Source of the DNA: Myroides sp. WP-1
Lineage (GTDB): Bacteria; Bacteroidota; Bacteroidia; Flavobacteriales; Flavobacteriaceae
Assembly (NCBI RefSeq): GCF_014145635.1
Contig: NZ_JACHTC010000004.1
Location: 124,001-188,000, forward strand
DNA length: 64,000 nucleotides
Direction: 5' to 3'
The notes beneath the pieces were generated by a model. The model worked only from the letters and a program-made list of their open reading frames with translations, had not been told where the DNA came from and searched no databases. This document shows positions 17,008-25,371 of this stretch, in pieces (position 1 is the stretch's first letter; each line of letters starts with the position of its first letter). The translations under genes were made by a program, and so were the position numbers.

Positions 17008-18504
17008 ATGTCAAGTATACAAAAATCTGAGGTTGACGTTGTTTTGGTAGGAGCTGGAATCATGAGTGCTACTCTTGGTATCTTACTAAAAGAATTGAAT
17101 CCGAACCTAAAAATTGAGATCTTAGAGCGTTTAGATCGCGCTGCAGCTGAGAGTTCAGACGCAATGAATAATGCGGGTACAGGACACTCTGCATTTTGTG
17201 AATTAAACTATACACCAGAAAAAGCTGATGGTAGTGTTGACGCTACAAAAGCAATTAGCATTGTAGAACAATTTGAAGTATCAAGGCAGTTCTGGTCATA
17301 CTTGGTAAATAAAAATGTCTTAAAAGATCCTAGAAAATTTATCAACTCCGTTCCTCATATGAGTTTCGTTTGGGGAAAAGACAACGTAAGTTTCTTGGAA
17401 AAAAGATATAACGAACTTCAAAAATATCCGTTGTTTCACGGAATGGAGTTTTCAAAAGAAGTGGACCAAATCAAAACGTGGGCCCCTCTTTTGATGGAAG
17501 AAAGAAAACTCGATGACGTATATGCAGCTACCTATATGCCAATCGGAACAGACGTAAACTTCGGTGAGTTGACGCGTGAGATCTTTGCTCACCTAACTAC
17601 AGAAGATGGTGTTAATGTTCACTTTAATAACCAAGTAACGGATATTAAACGCAAAGGCGATAAATGGAGCGTTTCGGCAAAAGACGAAAAAACAGGTGAA
17701 CAGAGAAAAGTAAAAGCAAAATTTGTTTTCGTAGGTGCTGGTGGTGGAGCAATTTTGTTGTTGCAAAAAGCAGATATCCCTGAAAGCAAAGGATACGGTG
17801 GTTTCCCTGTGGGTGGAGAATGGCTAGTTTGTAGTAACCCTGCAATTGTGCAAAAACACATGGCTAAAGTATATGGAAAAGCATCTGTAGGTGCACCTCC
17901 TATGTCTGTACCTCACTTAGATACGCGTTTTATCGATGGTAAACACTCGTTGTTGTTTGGCCCTTATGCCGGATTCTCAACGAAATTCTTGAAAAGAGGT
18001 TCAAATCTTGACTTGTTTAAATCGTTAGAATTAAACAACATCGGACCCATGCTTGGTGCGGGTATGAGAAATTTAGATTTGACAAAATACCTAATCGGAC
18101 AAGTATTGCAATCGGATAAATCAAGATACGAATCATTAAGAGAGTATTTTCCAGATGCAAAAGAAGAAGATTGGAAAATCGAACATGCAGGACAACGCGT
18201 GCAAGTAATTAAACGCGATAAAGATGGTAAAGGTATCTTGCAGTTCGGAACAGAAGTAGTTAACTCAGCTGATGGATCTATTGCAGCTTTATTAGGAGCC
18301 TCACCAGGAGCCTCAACTGCAACAGCAATTATGTTGAAGTTATTAGCAAATTGCTTCCCAACAGAATTTAATTCCTCTGCATGGCAAGAAAAATTTAAGG
18401 AAATGATACCTTCGTATGGGTTAAAACTAAACGAACACCCAGAAATGGTTGCTGAAATTAGAGAAAATTGTTCTAAAGTTTTAAAGATTTTTCCCAATAA
18501 CTAG
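17008..18504 (+). CDS. mqo: Malate:quinone oxidoreductase
   Basis: A 498-residue FAD enzyme on the inner face of the cytoplasmic membrane that oxidises malate to oxaloacetate and feeds electrons to quinone. The N-terminal FAD motif is VVLVGAGIMSATLG (from residue 11), and conserved Mqo blocks follow: AAAESSDAMNNAGTGHSAFCELNYTP, GPYAGFSTKFLKRGSNLDL and GASPGASTATAIMLKLL. Length matches the family. It is monocistronic, with a promoter-like -7 upstream and a terminator right after. Confidence 0.96.
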   Translation: MSSIQKSEVDVVLVGAGIMSATLGILLKELNPNLKIEILERLDRAAAESSDAMNNAGTGHSAFCELNYTPEKADGSVDATKAISIVEQFEVSRQFWSYLVNKNVLKDPRKFINSVPHMSFVWGKDNVSFLEKRYNELQKYPLFHGMEFSKEVDQIKTWAPLLMEERKLDDVYAATYMPIGTDVNFGELTREIFAHLTTEDGVNVHFNNQVTDIKRKGDKWSVSAKDEKTGEQRKVKAKFVFVGAGGGAILLLQKADIPESKGYGGFPVGGEWLVCSNPAIVQKHMAKVYGKASVGAPPMSVPHLDTRFIDGKHSLLFGPYAGFSTKFLKRGSNLDLFKSLELNNIGPMLGAGMRNLDLTKYLIGQVLQSDKSRYESLREYFPDAKEEDWKIEHAGQRVQVIKRDKDGKGILQFGTEVVNSADGSIAALLGASPGASTATAIMLKLLANCFPTEFNSSAWQEKFKEMIPSYGLKLNEHPEMVAEIRENCSKVLKIFPNN

Positions 18505-18520
18505 AGAACACTGATATATA

Positions 18521-18557
18521 TAACACCTTTATTCTTAGAGTAAGGGTGTTTTTTTTT
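18521..18557 (+). terminator. Intrinsic terminator after mqo
   Basis: The arms AACACCTT and AAGGGTGTT pair around ATTCTTAGAGT (one G bulge), followed by nine T's. Confidence 0.8.
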
Positions 18558-18593
18558 AAATAGCTGTTTGTTGTTTGTCTCAAAGAGATGACG

Positions 18594-18679
18594 AACAAAC
18601 AAACAAACAAACAAACAAACAAACAAACAAACAAACAAACAAACAAACAAACAAACAAACAAACAAACAAACAAACAAC
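18594..18679. repeat. Tetranucleotide microsatellite, (AAAC)20
   Basis: Twenty perfect tandem copies of AAAC (GTTT on the other strand) run from 18597 to 18676, with partial AAC on both ends. It lies between the mqo terminator and the katA promoter region, ending about 160 bases before the katA ATG. Long tetranucleotide repeats change length by slippage, so this is a candidate variable element; it is not within a convincing gene. Confidence 0.97.
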
Positions 18680-18740
18680 GCACACCGTACAACATAGTAT
18701 TAGTTTTTTTTATCTAATTTGGATTTATCATAGTTTTTTC

Positions 18741-18754
18741 TTATATTAATATAA
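18741..18754. promoter_or_regulatory. Perfect palindrome in the katA upstream region (possible peroxide-regulator box)
   Basis: TTATATTAATATAA is a perfect 14-bp palindrome about 45 bp upstream of the candidate katA -7 element. It resembles, but does not equal, the PerR box (TTATAATnATTATAA). In such AT-rich DNA it could be chance. Confidence 0.3.
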
Positions 18755-18797
18755 CCTAATGGTATAAGATTATCAACTGTAAAGATATGGTTATTAG

Positions 18798-18805
18798 TAT
18801 CTTTG
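18798..18805 (+). promoter_or_regulatory. Candidate -7 element of katA
   Basis: TATCTTTG fits TAnnTTTG and ends 31 bases before the katA ATG. A TTG -33 is not evident, which may mean activator dependence. Confidence 0.5.
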
Positions 18806-18836
18806 GATTAGAAAATAACAAATAAAGCGTATAACT

Positions 18837-20315
18837 ATGGAAAACAAAAAACTAACAACGGCCTCAGGAAGACCTTATGTAGAACATGAAAATTCAATGA
18901 CTGCTGGTGAAAGAGGTCCAGTATTATTGCAAGATTACATCTTGCATGAAAAGATGGCTCATTTCAATAGAGAGCGTATTCCAGAACGCGTAGTACACGC
19001 CAAGGGATCTGGGGCATACGGTACTTTTACAGTAACCCACGATATTACGAAGTATACCAAAGCAAAGTTATTTAACGAAGTAGGAAAACAGACCAAAGTA
19101 TTCTTGCGTTTCTCAACCGTTGGTGGAGAAAAAGGTTCGGCAGATTCTGAACGTGATCCACGTGGATTTGCAGTTCGTTTTTATACGGAAGATGGAAACT
19201 GGGATGTAGTAGGAAATAACACACCAGTATTCTTTATTAAAGATGCGAAAAAATTTAGCGACTTTATTCATACACAAAAAAGACACCCACAGACGAACTT
19301 AAAATCAGCGACTATGATGTGGGATTTCTGGTCGTTAAACCCAGAAAGTTTACATCAGGTTTTGATTTTAATGTCTGATCGCGGTACACCTTTCGGATAC
19401 CGTCATATGAACGGATACGGAAGTCATACCTTCTCGATGATTAATGCCGAAAATGAACGCGTATACGTGAAGTTTCATTTTAAAACGGCACAGGGAATTA
19501 AAAACCTAACAGGTCCAGAAGCAGATCAAATGCGCGCTACAGACATGGATTATGCACAACGCGATTTATTCGAACACATTGCCAAAGGAGAATTCCCGAA
19601 ATGGAATTTAAGAATCCAAGTGATGACTGAAGCAGAAAGTAGAGTAGCGAAAGTCAATCCGTTTGACGTAACAAAAGTATGGCCACATAAAGACTATCCG
19701 TTGATTGATGTTGGAGTATTAGAGTTGAATGAAAATCCTCAAAATTATTTCCAAGATGTAGAACAAGCGGCTTTTGCACCGACGCATATTGTTGATGGAA
19801 TTGGGTTTTCACCAGACCGTATGTTACAAGGGCGTATTTTATCCTATCCAGATGCACAACGCTACCGTTTAGGCGCAAACTACGAACAAATTCCAGTAAA
19901 CCGTTGCCCATTTGCTACGAATACCTACCAAAGAGACGGTGCTATGCGTATCGATGGAAACGGAGGAAGTGAACCTAACTACTATCCAAATAGTTTTGAT
20001 TCTATTGTAGTAGATCAAAGCTACAAAGAACCAGCTTTAGATTTAGGTGCTCATGTGATTGCAGATCACTACGATCGAAACGGAGTAGGAGAAGATGATC
20101 ACTTTACACAACCCGGAAATTTATATCGAATCATGACAGACGAAGCTAAGACCAATACCGTAAACAATATTGTAGGAGCAATGAGCGGTATCGATGGACC
20201 AAAACGCGAAGAGATTATCTTCCGTCAGTTGTGCCACTGGTTTAGAGCCGATGCAGATTTAGGAATGCGCATTGCGAAAGGATTACAAGTTGATATTAGT
20301 CAATTTATGAAATAG
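18837..20315 (+). CDS. katA: Haem catalase, small-subunit (clade 3) type
   Basis: A 492-residue monofunctional catalase that breaks down hydrogen peroxide. The active-site histidine is His54 in RIPERVVHAKGSGAYG, the distal Asn is N127 in WDVVGNNTPVFF, and the proximal haem ligand is Tyr337 in RILSYPDAQRYR (Arg333 also conserved). Length fits clade 3 enzymes. The gene stands alone between a long AAAC repeat upstream and its own terminator. No ankyrin partner (as with KatA/AnkB) is seen downstream. Confidence 0.96.
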   Translation: MENKKLTTASGRPYVEHENSMTAGERGPVLLQDYILHEKMAHFNRERIPERVVHAKGSGAYGTFTVTHDITKYTKAKLFNEVGKQTKVFLRFSTVGGEKGSADSERDPRGFAVRFYTEDGNWDVVGNNTPVFFIKDAKKFSDFIHTQKRHPQTNLKSATMMWDFWSLNPESLHQVLILMSDRGTPFGYRHMNGYGSHTFSMINAENERVYVKFHFKTAQGIKNLTGPEADQMRATDMDYAQRDLFEHIAKGEFPKWNLRIQVMTEAESRVAKVNPFDVTKVWPHKDYPLIDVGVLELNENPQNYFQDVEQAAFAPTHIVDGIGFSPDRMLQGRILSYPDAQRYRLGANYEQIPVNRCPFATNTYQRDGAMRIDGNGGSEPNYYPNSFDSIVVDQSYKEPALDLGAHVIADHYDRNGVGEDDHFTQPGNLYRIMTDEAKTNTVNNIVGAMSGIDGPKREEIIFRQLCHWFRADADLGMRIAKGLQVDISQFMK

Positions 20316-20335
20316 TTTATATTTAATTATTAAAA

Positions 20336-20374
20336 AGAAAAGGCGAATTAATTTTATTGATTCGCCTTTTTTAT
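20336..20374 (+). terminator. Intrinsic terminator after katA
   Basis: AAAAGGCGAATtaattttattgATTCGCCTTTTTT: a hairpin of about 11 bp followed by T's. Confidence 0.88.
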
Positions 20375-20408
20375 TATTTTAGCTTAAATTTAACTTAAAT
20401 ATTAAGCT

Positions 20409-20759
20409 GTGAAAGGAAAAATACTTCTTCTTTTTATTCTTCTCCTTGGTTTTTCTTCCTGTGAAACGCTCTATTTTGATGGATCAGAACGCTATGTGGT
20501 GAAGGGAACATTTTTAGTAGATGGAGAACCACTACAAGACGAATTAGTCACGATTGATACGTATTCAAGTAACTCTCCACTTGTTAATACAACTTATACC
20601 GATAAAAATGGGTTTTTTATGGTGAGTTTTCCCAGAGGAAACTATGATTTTTGGTTAGATGTAAAAAATTATAGCACAAAAATAGTAGATGGTAAGCGTA
20701 CAAGTGCTCGTGAATTAATTGACTTAGGTGTAATCGATATTGCTAAAAATAAAAGATGA
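20409..20759 (+). CDS. Small lipoprotein with carboxypeptidase-regulatory-like domain
   Basis: A 116-residue lipoprotein starting at GTG (no ATG fits the signal peptide). The lipobox is FSSC with Cys18. The rest (VVKGTFLVDGEPLQDELVTIDTY..., YTDKNGFFMVSFPRGNYDFWLDV) has the V-x-G-x-V...T-D-x-x-G-x-F-x pattern of the Ig-like carboxypeptidase regulatory (CarboxypepD_reg) domain common in surface proteins of Bacteroidota. The stop overlaps the next ATG (ATGA), so the two genes are translationally coupled. Confidence 0.8.
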   Translation: MKGKILLLFILLLGFSSCETLYFDGSERYVVKGTFLVDGEPLQDELVTIDTYSSNSPLVNTTYTDKNGFFMVSFPRGNYDFWLDVKNYSTKIVDGKRTSARELIDLGVIDIAKNKR

Positions 20760-21373
20760 TAAAAAATAATATAAGTAGGTTTATTGTTTTAATTAGTGGA
20801 ATAACAATGTTAAGTTTTCCTGTTTACGGACAAGAAAAGGAGGCTCAGGATAAGGTTATTTGGTTTCGCAATACTGGTATTTCTTTCGGGAATTCATTTT
20901 ATTTTGGCGATAATATGATCGCTGATTCTCACCGTTTACACAATATGGGGGCTGATATTAAACTCGGTATTGCTAAGTATAAAAATGTAGGATTAACTTT
21001 ATTTGCGGGATTCACTAGGTTAAAAGTGGACGACACTCAAATGATAGGTGAAGTTAATGCTTCTCAAGAAACAAAAGGAGGGGCTTCCGTTTTTTATCAG
21101 ATGGATGTAACGGAAAAGAGCACCTTTAAGCCTGAGATAGGTATTTACGATGTCTCTTTCAGATCTAGTGGATATGCAATTGAGGTTGAATCTATGTCGG
21201 GTACAGGGTTTTTGATAGGAACAGATTATCAATATAATCTTACAAAGCGATTTCGAGCTGTTGTTGGTTTACATTACCACTGGAATAAGTATAATGTAAA
21301 AACAGCTCCTCAGTATAAAAGTTACTTTGAAAACGCACAATACCTGAAGCTATCTGTCGGATTCAACTTCTAA
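20756..21373 (+). CDS. Putative outer-membrane beta-barrel protein
   Basis: A 205-residue protein with a Sec signal peptide (cut after PVYG) and alternating hydrophobic strands typical of an 8-strand barrel (LGIAKYKNVGLTLFAGFTRLKV, FRAVVGLHYHWNKYNV), ending in Phe (LKLSVGFNF), the usual barrel-assembly signal. It overlaps the lipoprotein gene by 4 bases, so lipoprotein and barrel probably act together at the outer membrane. Function unknown. Confidence 0.7.
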   Translation: MIKNNISRFIVLISGITMLSFPVYGQEKEAQDKVIWFRNTGISFGNSFYFGDNMIADSHRLHNMGADIKLGIAKYKNVGLTLFAGFTRLKVDDTQMIGEVNASQETKGGASVFYQMDVTEKSTFKPEIGIYDVSFRSSGYAIEVESMSGTGFLIGTDYQYNLTKRFRAVVGLHYHWNKYNVKTAPQYKSYFENAQYLKLSVGFNF

Positions 21374-21388
21374 CGGATTGATTAACTA

Positions 21389-21961
21389 TTACTCTTCACC
21401 ATTGATTTTCTTGAGCGCGCGATTAAGTGTTCGCGTTGTAATTCCCAAGTAGGAAGCCATATCTTCTTTGGAGATATCCACCTGATTTTTCTCTTGTAAG
21501 TGTAATAGTTTTTCTAAAGCGTGTTCAACGGTATATAATTGTTGAAATGAAGCCCGTTCACTTGTGTGATAAACACGTAAGGCTTCTACGGATAATAACA
21601 CATTATTGAAGGTAATGTCTGTTTTGAGTAGGTGATCAAAGATAGACAACGGAATTACATAGGCTTCCACATAGGATAAAGCTTCTACCGAGCACAAACA
21701 AGGCATTTTACCCAAATATTCTATTTCTCCCATGATTTCTCCTCTACTTAAGAATTCTGGAATATACTCCTTCCCATTTTCCTCTGTAATAAAACACTTC
21801 GTTATTCCCTCTCGAATAACGATGATCTTCGTGATCTGTTCTCCTTGAGTTAGTAAAATGTCTTTAGGATTATATTGAATCAGTTGAATTTTATCTGCAA
21901 TAATGTCTTTATGCGCAATGGATTCGATATAAGATAAAAAATCAAGATTTATTCTTAACAT
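21389..21961 (-). CDS. Crp/Fnr-family transcriptional regulator
   Basis: A 190-residue regulator. The N-terminal cyclic-nucleotide-binding-like beta-roll spans about 15-130 (PKDILLTQGEQITKIIVIREGITKC...), and the C-terminal helix-turn-helix is at about 165-188 (SKEDMASYLGITTRTLNRALKKI). The helix-turn-helix is shortened, as in many flavobacterial Crp-like proteins. No Fe-S cysteine cluster of FNR type is present, so oxygen sensing by that route is unlikely. The target is unknown; the gene is divergent from bioB across a 460-bp gap. Confidence 0.85.
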   Translation of the reverse strand: MLRINLDFLSYIESIAHKDIIADKIQLIQYNPKDILLTQGEQITKIIVIREGITKCFITEENGKEYIPEFLSRGEIMGEIEYLGKMPCLCSVEALSYVEAYVIPLSIFDHLLKTDITFNNVLLSVEALRVYHTSERASFQQLYTVEHALEKLLHLQEKNQVDISKEDMASYLGITTRTLNRALKKINGEE

Positions 21962-22046
21962 ATATTTATCATTGGAAGGACAAATGTCCTATTAAAGGTT
22001 GAAATTAATGTGGAATTTTGTTTTGTTCAAATGTAAAGAATTAAAT

Positions 22047-22070
22047 CTTAGCGTTGTGTTGCGTTAAGAT
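22047..22070. promoter_or_regulatory. Imperfect palindrome upstream of the Crp/Fnr gene
   Basis: TCTTAGCG-ttgtgttg-CGTTAAGA has arms matching at 7 of 8 positions, about 85-110 bases upstream of the regulator start. The 11-mer GTGTTGCGTTA within it recurs at 22186-22196. It may be an operator, perhaps for autoregulation. Confidence 0.3.
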
Positions 22071-22122
22071 AGATTTAAACAAATGGAACGCAAAAACAAG
22101 ATAGCAAAAATACAACTTAAAT

Positions 22123-22170
22123 AAAAACAGAAGAAATGTGTGTAAGTGATAAAAAATCTTCTGTTTTTTT
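22123..22170 (+). terminator. Terminator-like hairpin in the gap before bioB
   Basis: AAAAACAGAAGA and TCTTCTGTTTTT pair across a 22-base loop and are followed by T's. No gene ends here on the plus strand; on the minus strand it lies upstream of the regulator. Confidence 0.45.
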
Positions 22171-22171
22171 T

Positions 22172-22303
22172 ACGTATAAAATATCGTGTTGCGTTATATG
22201 TAAAAACATATAGCGATGTGTTGTTTTTCAAATGATAAATTTGAAAATAAAAAAAGTGTGGTTAGATTAAAAAAAAAGTCCTTTTATAAGGACTTTTTTT
22301 TTG
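22172..22303 (+). ncRNA. Candidate small RNA with three hairpins ending in a strong terminator
   Basis: Between two terminator-like hairpins lies a short stretch with hairpin TATATGT-aaaa-ACATATA (22195-22212), hairpin TTTTCAAAT-gataa-ATTTGAAAA (22225-22247), and a strong terminator AAAGTCCTTTTATAAGGACTTT (22269-22302). A terminator needs a transcript, and no protein gene ends here. The direction (+) is inferred from the T-run, which is matched by an A-run, so the opposite strand is also possible. No promoter consensus is visible. Confidence 0.3.
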
Positions 22304-22373
22304 TTTATATACCAACTCCTTATAACCAACTCCTCACAACCGGTCTAGCTTCTTTCTTTAAACCGGATGCCGA

Positions 22374-22400
22374 TTGGCATTTCTGTGTACAATATTTTTG
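22374..22400 (+). promoter_or_regulatory. Candidate promoter of bioB
   Basis: TTG (22374-22376) and TATTTTTG (22393-22400) resemble the Bacteroidota promoter but with a 16-bp spacer, slightly short. The -7 ends 21 bases before the bioB ATG. No BirA or BioR-type operator was recognised. Confidence 0.4.
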
Positions 22401-22421
22401 GCGATTAACTAATAAAACACA

Positions 22422-23411
22422 ATGAAAATGATCGATAGTAAAGCGGTTATTCGCAATGATTGGACGAAAGAAGAGATTCAATCCTTATATGATTTGCCTT
22501 TAATGGAGTTGGTGTATCAAGCAGCTACCATACACAGACAATATCACAATCCTCTGGAAGTACAAGTCAGCACTCTGTTGTCTATTAAAACAGGGGGCTG
22601 TCCTGAAGATTGTTCCTATTGTGGTCAAGCGGCTCGTTACCATACCGATATTAAAGTACAGCGTTTGCTGCCTTTAGAGACGGTATTAGATCACGCTAAG
22701 AAAGCCAAAGCCAATGGGTCTTCACGTTTTTGTATGGCAGCTGCTTGGAGAGAAGTTCGAGATAACCGCGACTTTGATAAGGTTATTGCCATGGTAGAGG
22801 GAGTTAATGCCTTAGATATGGAGGTTTGTTGTACTTTAGGTATGTTGACAGAAGATCAAGCCAAACGTTTACAAGAAGCAGGGTTATATGCTTATAATCA
22901 CAATTTAGATACCTCAGAGTCTCACTATAAAGATATTATCTCCACAAGAACGTATGAGCAACGGTTGAACACGATCAAGGCAGTGCGCAAAGCGGGCATT
23001 ACGGTATGTTCAGGAGGAATTATAGGATTGGGAGAGACGAACCAAGATAGAATCTCCATGTTACACACTTTATGTACAATGGAAAAACACCCAGAATCAG
23101 TGCCAATTAACGCTTTAGCACGCGTAAAAGGGACGCCGCTAGAAGACATGCCTAAAACGGATAGTTGGGAAATGATTCGTATGATTGCCACTGCCCGTAT
23201 TCTAATGCCGACTACTATGGTTCGATTGAGTGCTGGTCGTATGGAAATGAGCGAAGCAGAACAAGGTTGGTGTTTTTTGGCTGGAGCTAATTCAATTTTT
23301 GCTGGGGAAGAACAAACGTTGCTCGTTACTCCCAATCCAGCATTGAGTCAGGATCGTCAATTATTTGAAAATTTAGGTCTAAAACCGATGTTTTCCAGTG
23401 AAAAAAAGTAG
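22422..23411 (+). CDS. bioB: Biotin synthase
   Basis: A 329-residue radical SAM enzyme that inserts sulfur into dethiobiotin. The radical SAM cluster ligands are C60, C64 and C67 in [12 protein letters not shown]; the second-cluster Cys residues and Arg lie in [27 protein letters not shown] and VRLSAGR. Length is normal. It is followed by a terminator; no other bio genes are in the window. Confidence 0.96.
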   Translation: MKMIDSKAVIRNDWTKEEIQSLYDLPLMELVYQAATIHRQYHNPLEVQVSTLLSIKTGGCPEDCSYCGQAARYHTDIKVQRLLPLETVLDHAKKAKANGSSRFCMAAAWREVRDNRDFDKVIAMVEGVNALDMEVCCTLGMLTEDQAKRLQEAGLYAYNHNLDTSESHYKDIISTRTYEQRLNTIKAVRKAGITVCSGGIIGLGETNQDRISMLHTLCTMEKHPESVPINALARVKGTPLEDMPKTDSWEMIRMIATARILMPTTMVRLSAGRMEMSEAEQGWCFLAGANSIFAGEEQTLLVTPNPALSQDRQLFENLGLKPMFSSEKK

Positions 23412-23440
23412 TAGAAAAAAGTATATCCGCTAAATTTTAA

Positions 23441-23479
23441 AAAAGACCGTATTTATTTTTAATACGGTCTTTTTTTTTA
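23441..23479 (+). terminator. Intrinsic terminator after bioB
   Basis: AAAAGACCGTATT-tattttt-AATACGGTCTTTT, followed by more T's. Confidence 0.9.
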
Positions 23480-24022
23480 TGAAAATCTCATTTTGTGCTT
23501 TTTTAGTAAAGAAACAGGTGATTTACTTTCGTTCGTTTACATTTATTTTACATGGATTGACCTTATGTAATGAAATGTTTAACGCGTTTGCCTGTGAAGA
23601 AAAAAGAATTTATAAAGATACATTTTGTTAATATATGGTTAATATTTAGGAGTGTTTTAAATAGTGTTGGGATAATTGTTTGATTTTAAGTCTGCTGTGA
23701 TTCTACCGTATTCGTGCACTCTAAATATCGGCAAAGTATTGTCAATACTGATGATATTTGTCATTTTTACCCGATTAATTATCAAATACTTTTGTCTCAA
23801 CAAAGTAAGAAATAAAGACGTCTTTTGGAATTTAGTTGATTGTTTTAACCGTTATTTTTTATGTTTTTTACCTAATTAGGTTAAAATGTGATTTATATTG
23901 TAAAAATTAGTAAAAAATTTATTTGTTAAGTATTTTTTAGTAAATTAGATACGATGTATAAAAACTAGTTTAAAACAAAAATTAAAATATAACTATTGTT
24001 TAACCCCTTAATAGACTATGTT
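23480..24022. other. 543-bp AT-rich gap without a supported gene
   Basis: Only short frames occur here, the longest being a 67-codon frame from a TTG at 23676 with a scrambled hydrophobic composition. No promoter consensus, tRNA or structured RNA was recognised. Confidence 0.5.
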
Positions 24023-24469
24023 ATGAAAAAAGTTTTTAAATGGATGTTGGCTGTCATCGTGTCAGTCAGTATTGGATCGTTAGTGGTGAGTTGCAGTAAT
24101 GATGAAGGTGGAAATGAAATCGAACAAAAATCGATTAAATCAGTAAAAGCAAATAATCTAGAAAAAGATTGGATTGTTGCTCAGTTTGAATTCACAGAAG
24201 ATTGTAAAGGAGCAACTAAGTTTGCTTATCAAGTATCTTCTGTACATATTTCTTTGAAGGATAAGATTTTTACAGCTATAGATAAGTATAGTTTAAAAGA
24301 AGATCGAGGAACGTGGACCTTAAACAATGAGGTTGTTACGGTTTCAAGTGCCCTGTTTGGACAGGATTTTAAATTTAAGGTTAGAGAGTTAAAAGGCAAT
24401 TCCTTAATTTTAGATGTACTAGGACATGACGATTTAAAAGTAATCGAATTAGTTACTTTCGATCGATAA
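24023..24469 (+). CDS. Small lipoprotein, lipocalin-like
   Basis: A 148-residue lipoprotein. I chose the ATG at 24023, which starts the signal peptide directly (KKVFKWMLAVIVSVSIG); a frame from TTG at 23996 would add nine residues that break it. The lipobox is LVVSC with Cys24. The mature part has the W-x-V-x-x-F start (KDWIVAQFEFTEDCKGATKFAYQ) and beta-rich pattern with RGTWTLNNEVVTVSS, reminiscent of the lipocalin-like domains common in Bacteroidota. Ligand unknown. Confidence 0.75.
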   Translation: MKKVFKWMLAVIVSVSIGSLVVSCSNDEGGNEIEQKSIKSVKANNLEKDWIVAQFEFTEDCKGATKFAYQVSSVHISLKDKIFTAIDKYSLKEDRGTWTLNNEVVTVSSALFGQDFKFKVRELKGNSLILDVLGHDDLKVIELVTFDR

Positions 24470-24503
24470 TTGAAAAAAGCAAAAGAGATAACGAATGCTT
24501 TCG

Positions 24504-24511
24504 TAAGTTTG
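24504..24511 (+). promoter_or_regulatory. Candidate -7 element of the RDD gene
   Basis: TAAGTTTG fits TAnnTTTG and ends 19 bases before the ATG. No -33 TTG at the usual distance. Confidence 0.4.
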
Positions 24512-24530
24512 TATTAAAAATACAAAATAC

Positions 24531-25178
24531 ATGGAAAGAAAATTTTTTATTGTTAGAAACGATCAGAAGTATGGTCCTTATACTAAGGAAGAATTAGTTG
24601 GATTTGTGATTACACCTGATACGTTAGTTTGGTATGAAGGATTACCAGATTGGACTGAAGCAAAAAACATTGAAGAGTTAAGTGATTTGTTTCAATATCC
24701 AATCGTTACCTTACAGAATAAATCGGTTTCGTCAATACCAGAAGAACGAATTGGCAATATTGTGTATCATGCGGATCAAATGCATGTGACACTTTATACA
24801 CCACAAGGAGAAATCTATTACCGCTATGCTGATTTTGGTGATCGATTTGTAGGATTATTATTAGATCGATTAATTTGTTTGTTTTTAAGTTTTTTACCTA
24901 TTATAGGACCTTGGTTGTACTATGCTATACTACATTCAAGTGCTGATCAAGCAACGGTAGGACAGCGTGTGATGAATATTAAGTGTCTAAGTGATGAAGG
25001 AAATACGATTGATTTTGGACAAGCAACAGGACGTTTTTTTATGTCTATTGTTTCAAGTTTAATTTTCTGTATTGGATACTTCTTATATTTTGGTAATAGT
25101 AAGAAACAAACCCTACATGATAGTGTAGCAAAAACGATTGTCGTTAAAGAAATAGGTCGAAAAGAGTATAACTTTTAG
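24531..25178 (+). CDS. RDD-family membrane protein with N-terminal GYF_2 domain
   Basis: A 215-residue protein. Residues about 3-55 are a GYF_2 (DUF4339) domain (FFIVRNDQKYGPYTKEEL..., YEGLPDWTEA), which binds proline-rich peptides in other contexts. Residues about 98-210 are an RDD domain: FGDRFVGLLLDRLICLFLSF with the Arg and Asp residues that name the family, two membrane segments, and TVGQRVMNIK and TLHDSVAKTIVV. The combination is common in Bacteroidota. Function is unknown; some RDD proteins are Na+/H+ antiporters. Confidence 0.87.
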   Translation: MERKFFIVRNDQKYGPYTKEELVGFVITPDTLVWYEGLPDWTEAKNIEELSDLFQYPIVTLQNKSVSSIPEERIGNIVYHADQMHVTLYTPQGEIYYRYADFGDRFVGLLLDRLICLFLSFLPIIGPWLYYAILHSSADQATVGQRVMNIKCLSDEGNTIDFGQATGRFFMSIVSSLIFCIGYFLYFGNSKKQTLHDSVAKTIVVKEIGRKEYNF

Positions 25179-25198
25179 ATGTACGAAGATTAAAAAAT

Positions 25199-25234
25199 TA
25201 AAAAGCTAGCTTCTAAAGCTAGCTTTTTTTTTGC
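25199..25234 (+). terminator. Intrinsic terminator after the RDD gene
   Basis: AAAAGCTAGC-ttctaaa-GCTAGCTTTT with a long T-run. Confidence 0.88.
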
Positions 25235-25256
25235 TTTTTTGTGGTAAATCACTTCC

Positions 25257-25291
25257 TTTGAGGGGGATTTCAAGATACAGTAGTACATTTG
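25257..25291 (+). promoter_or_regulatory. Candidate promoter of the LytS/LytTR operon
   Basis: TTTG (25257-25260) and TACATTTG (25284-25291) match the Bacteroidota -33/-7 pair with a 23-bp spacer. A second -7-like TACTTTTG lies at 25356-25363, only 8 bases before the ATG, with no matching -33. Confidence 0.5.
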
Positions 25292-25314
25292 TACGATTCA
25301 ACACATAATTATTC

Positions 25315-25338
25315 CTGTTGAGTAAATAATCTCAACAG
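25315..25338. promoter_or_regulatory. Perfect inverted repeat upstream of the sensor kinase (operator candidate)
   Basis: CTGTTGAG-taaataat-CTCAACAG: 8-bp arms, all matching, around 8 bases. It lies just downstream of the predicted start of transcription and 33 bases before the ATG, a typical place for a repressor site. It lacks a T-run, so it is not a terminator. Confidence 0.45.
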
Positions 25339-25371
25339 TTCGGCCTAAATCTGTTTACTTTTGATAAAATA

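Noticed and set aside
18594..18679. CRISPR array
   Set aside because: The units are 4-bp tandem copies with no spacers; it is a simple microsatellite.
18473..18695. Minus-strand reading frames encoding CLFV repeated many times
   Set aside because: They are the direct translation of the GTTT repeat in any frame (12-base period) and overlap the mqo 3' end; no family or signal supports a real protein.
22216..22425. 69-codon plus-strand frame before bioB
   Set aside because: It runs through two hairpins and a terminator and has no coding-like composition.
23676..23879. 67-codon frame from TTG in the gap after bioB
   Set aside because: Weak start, scrambled hydrophobic composition and no promoter.
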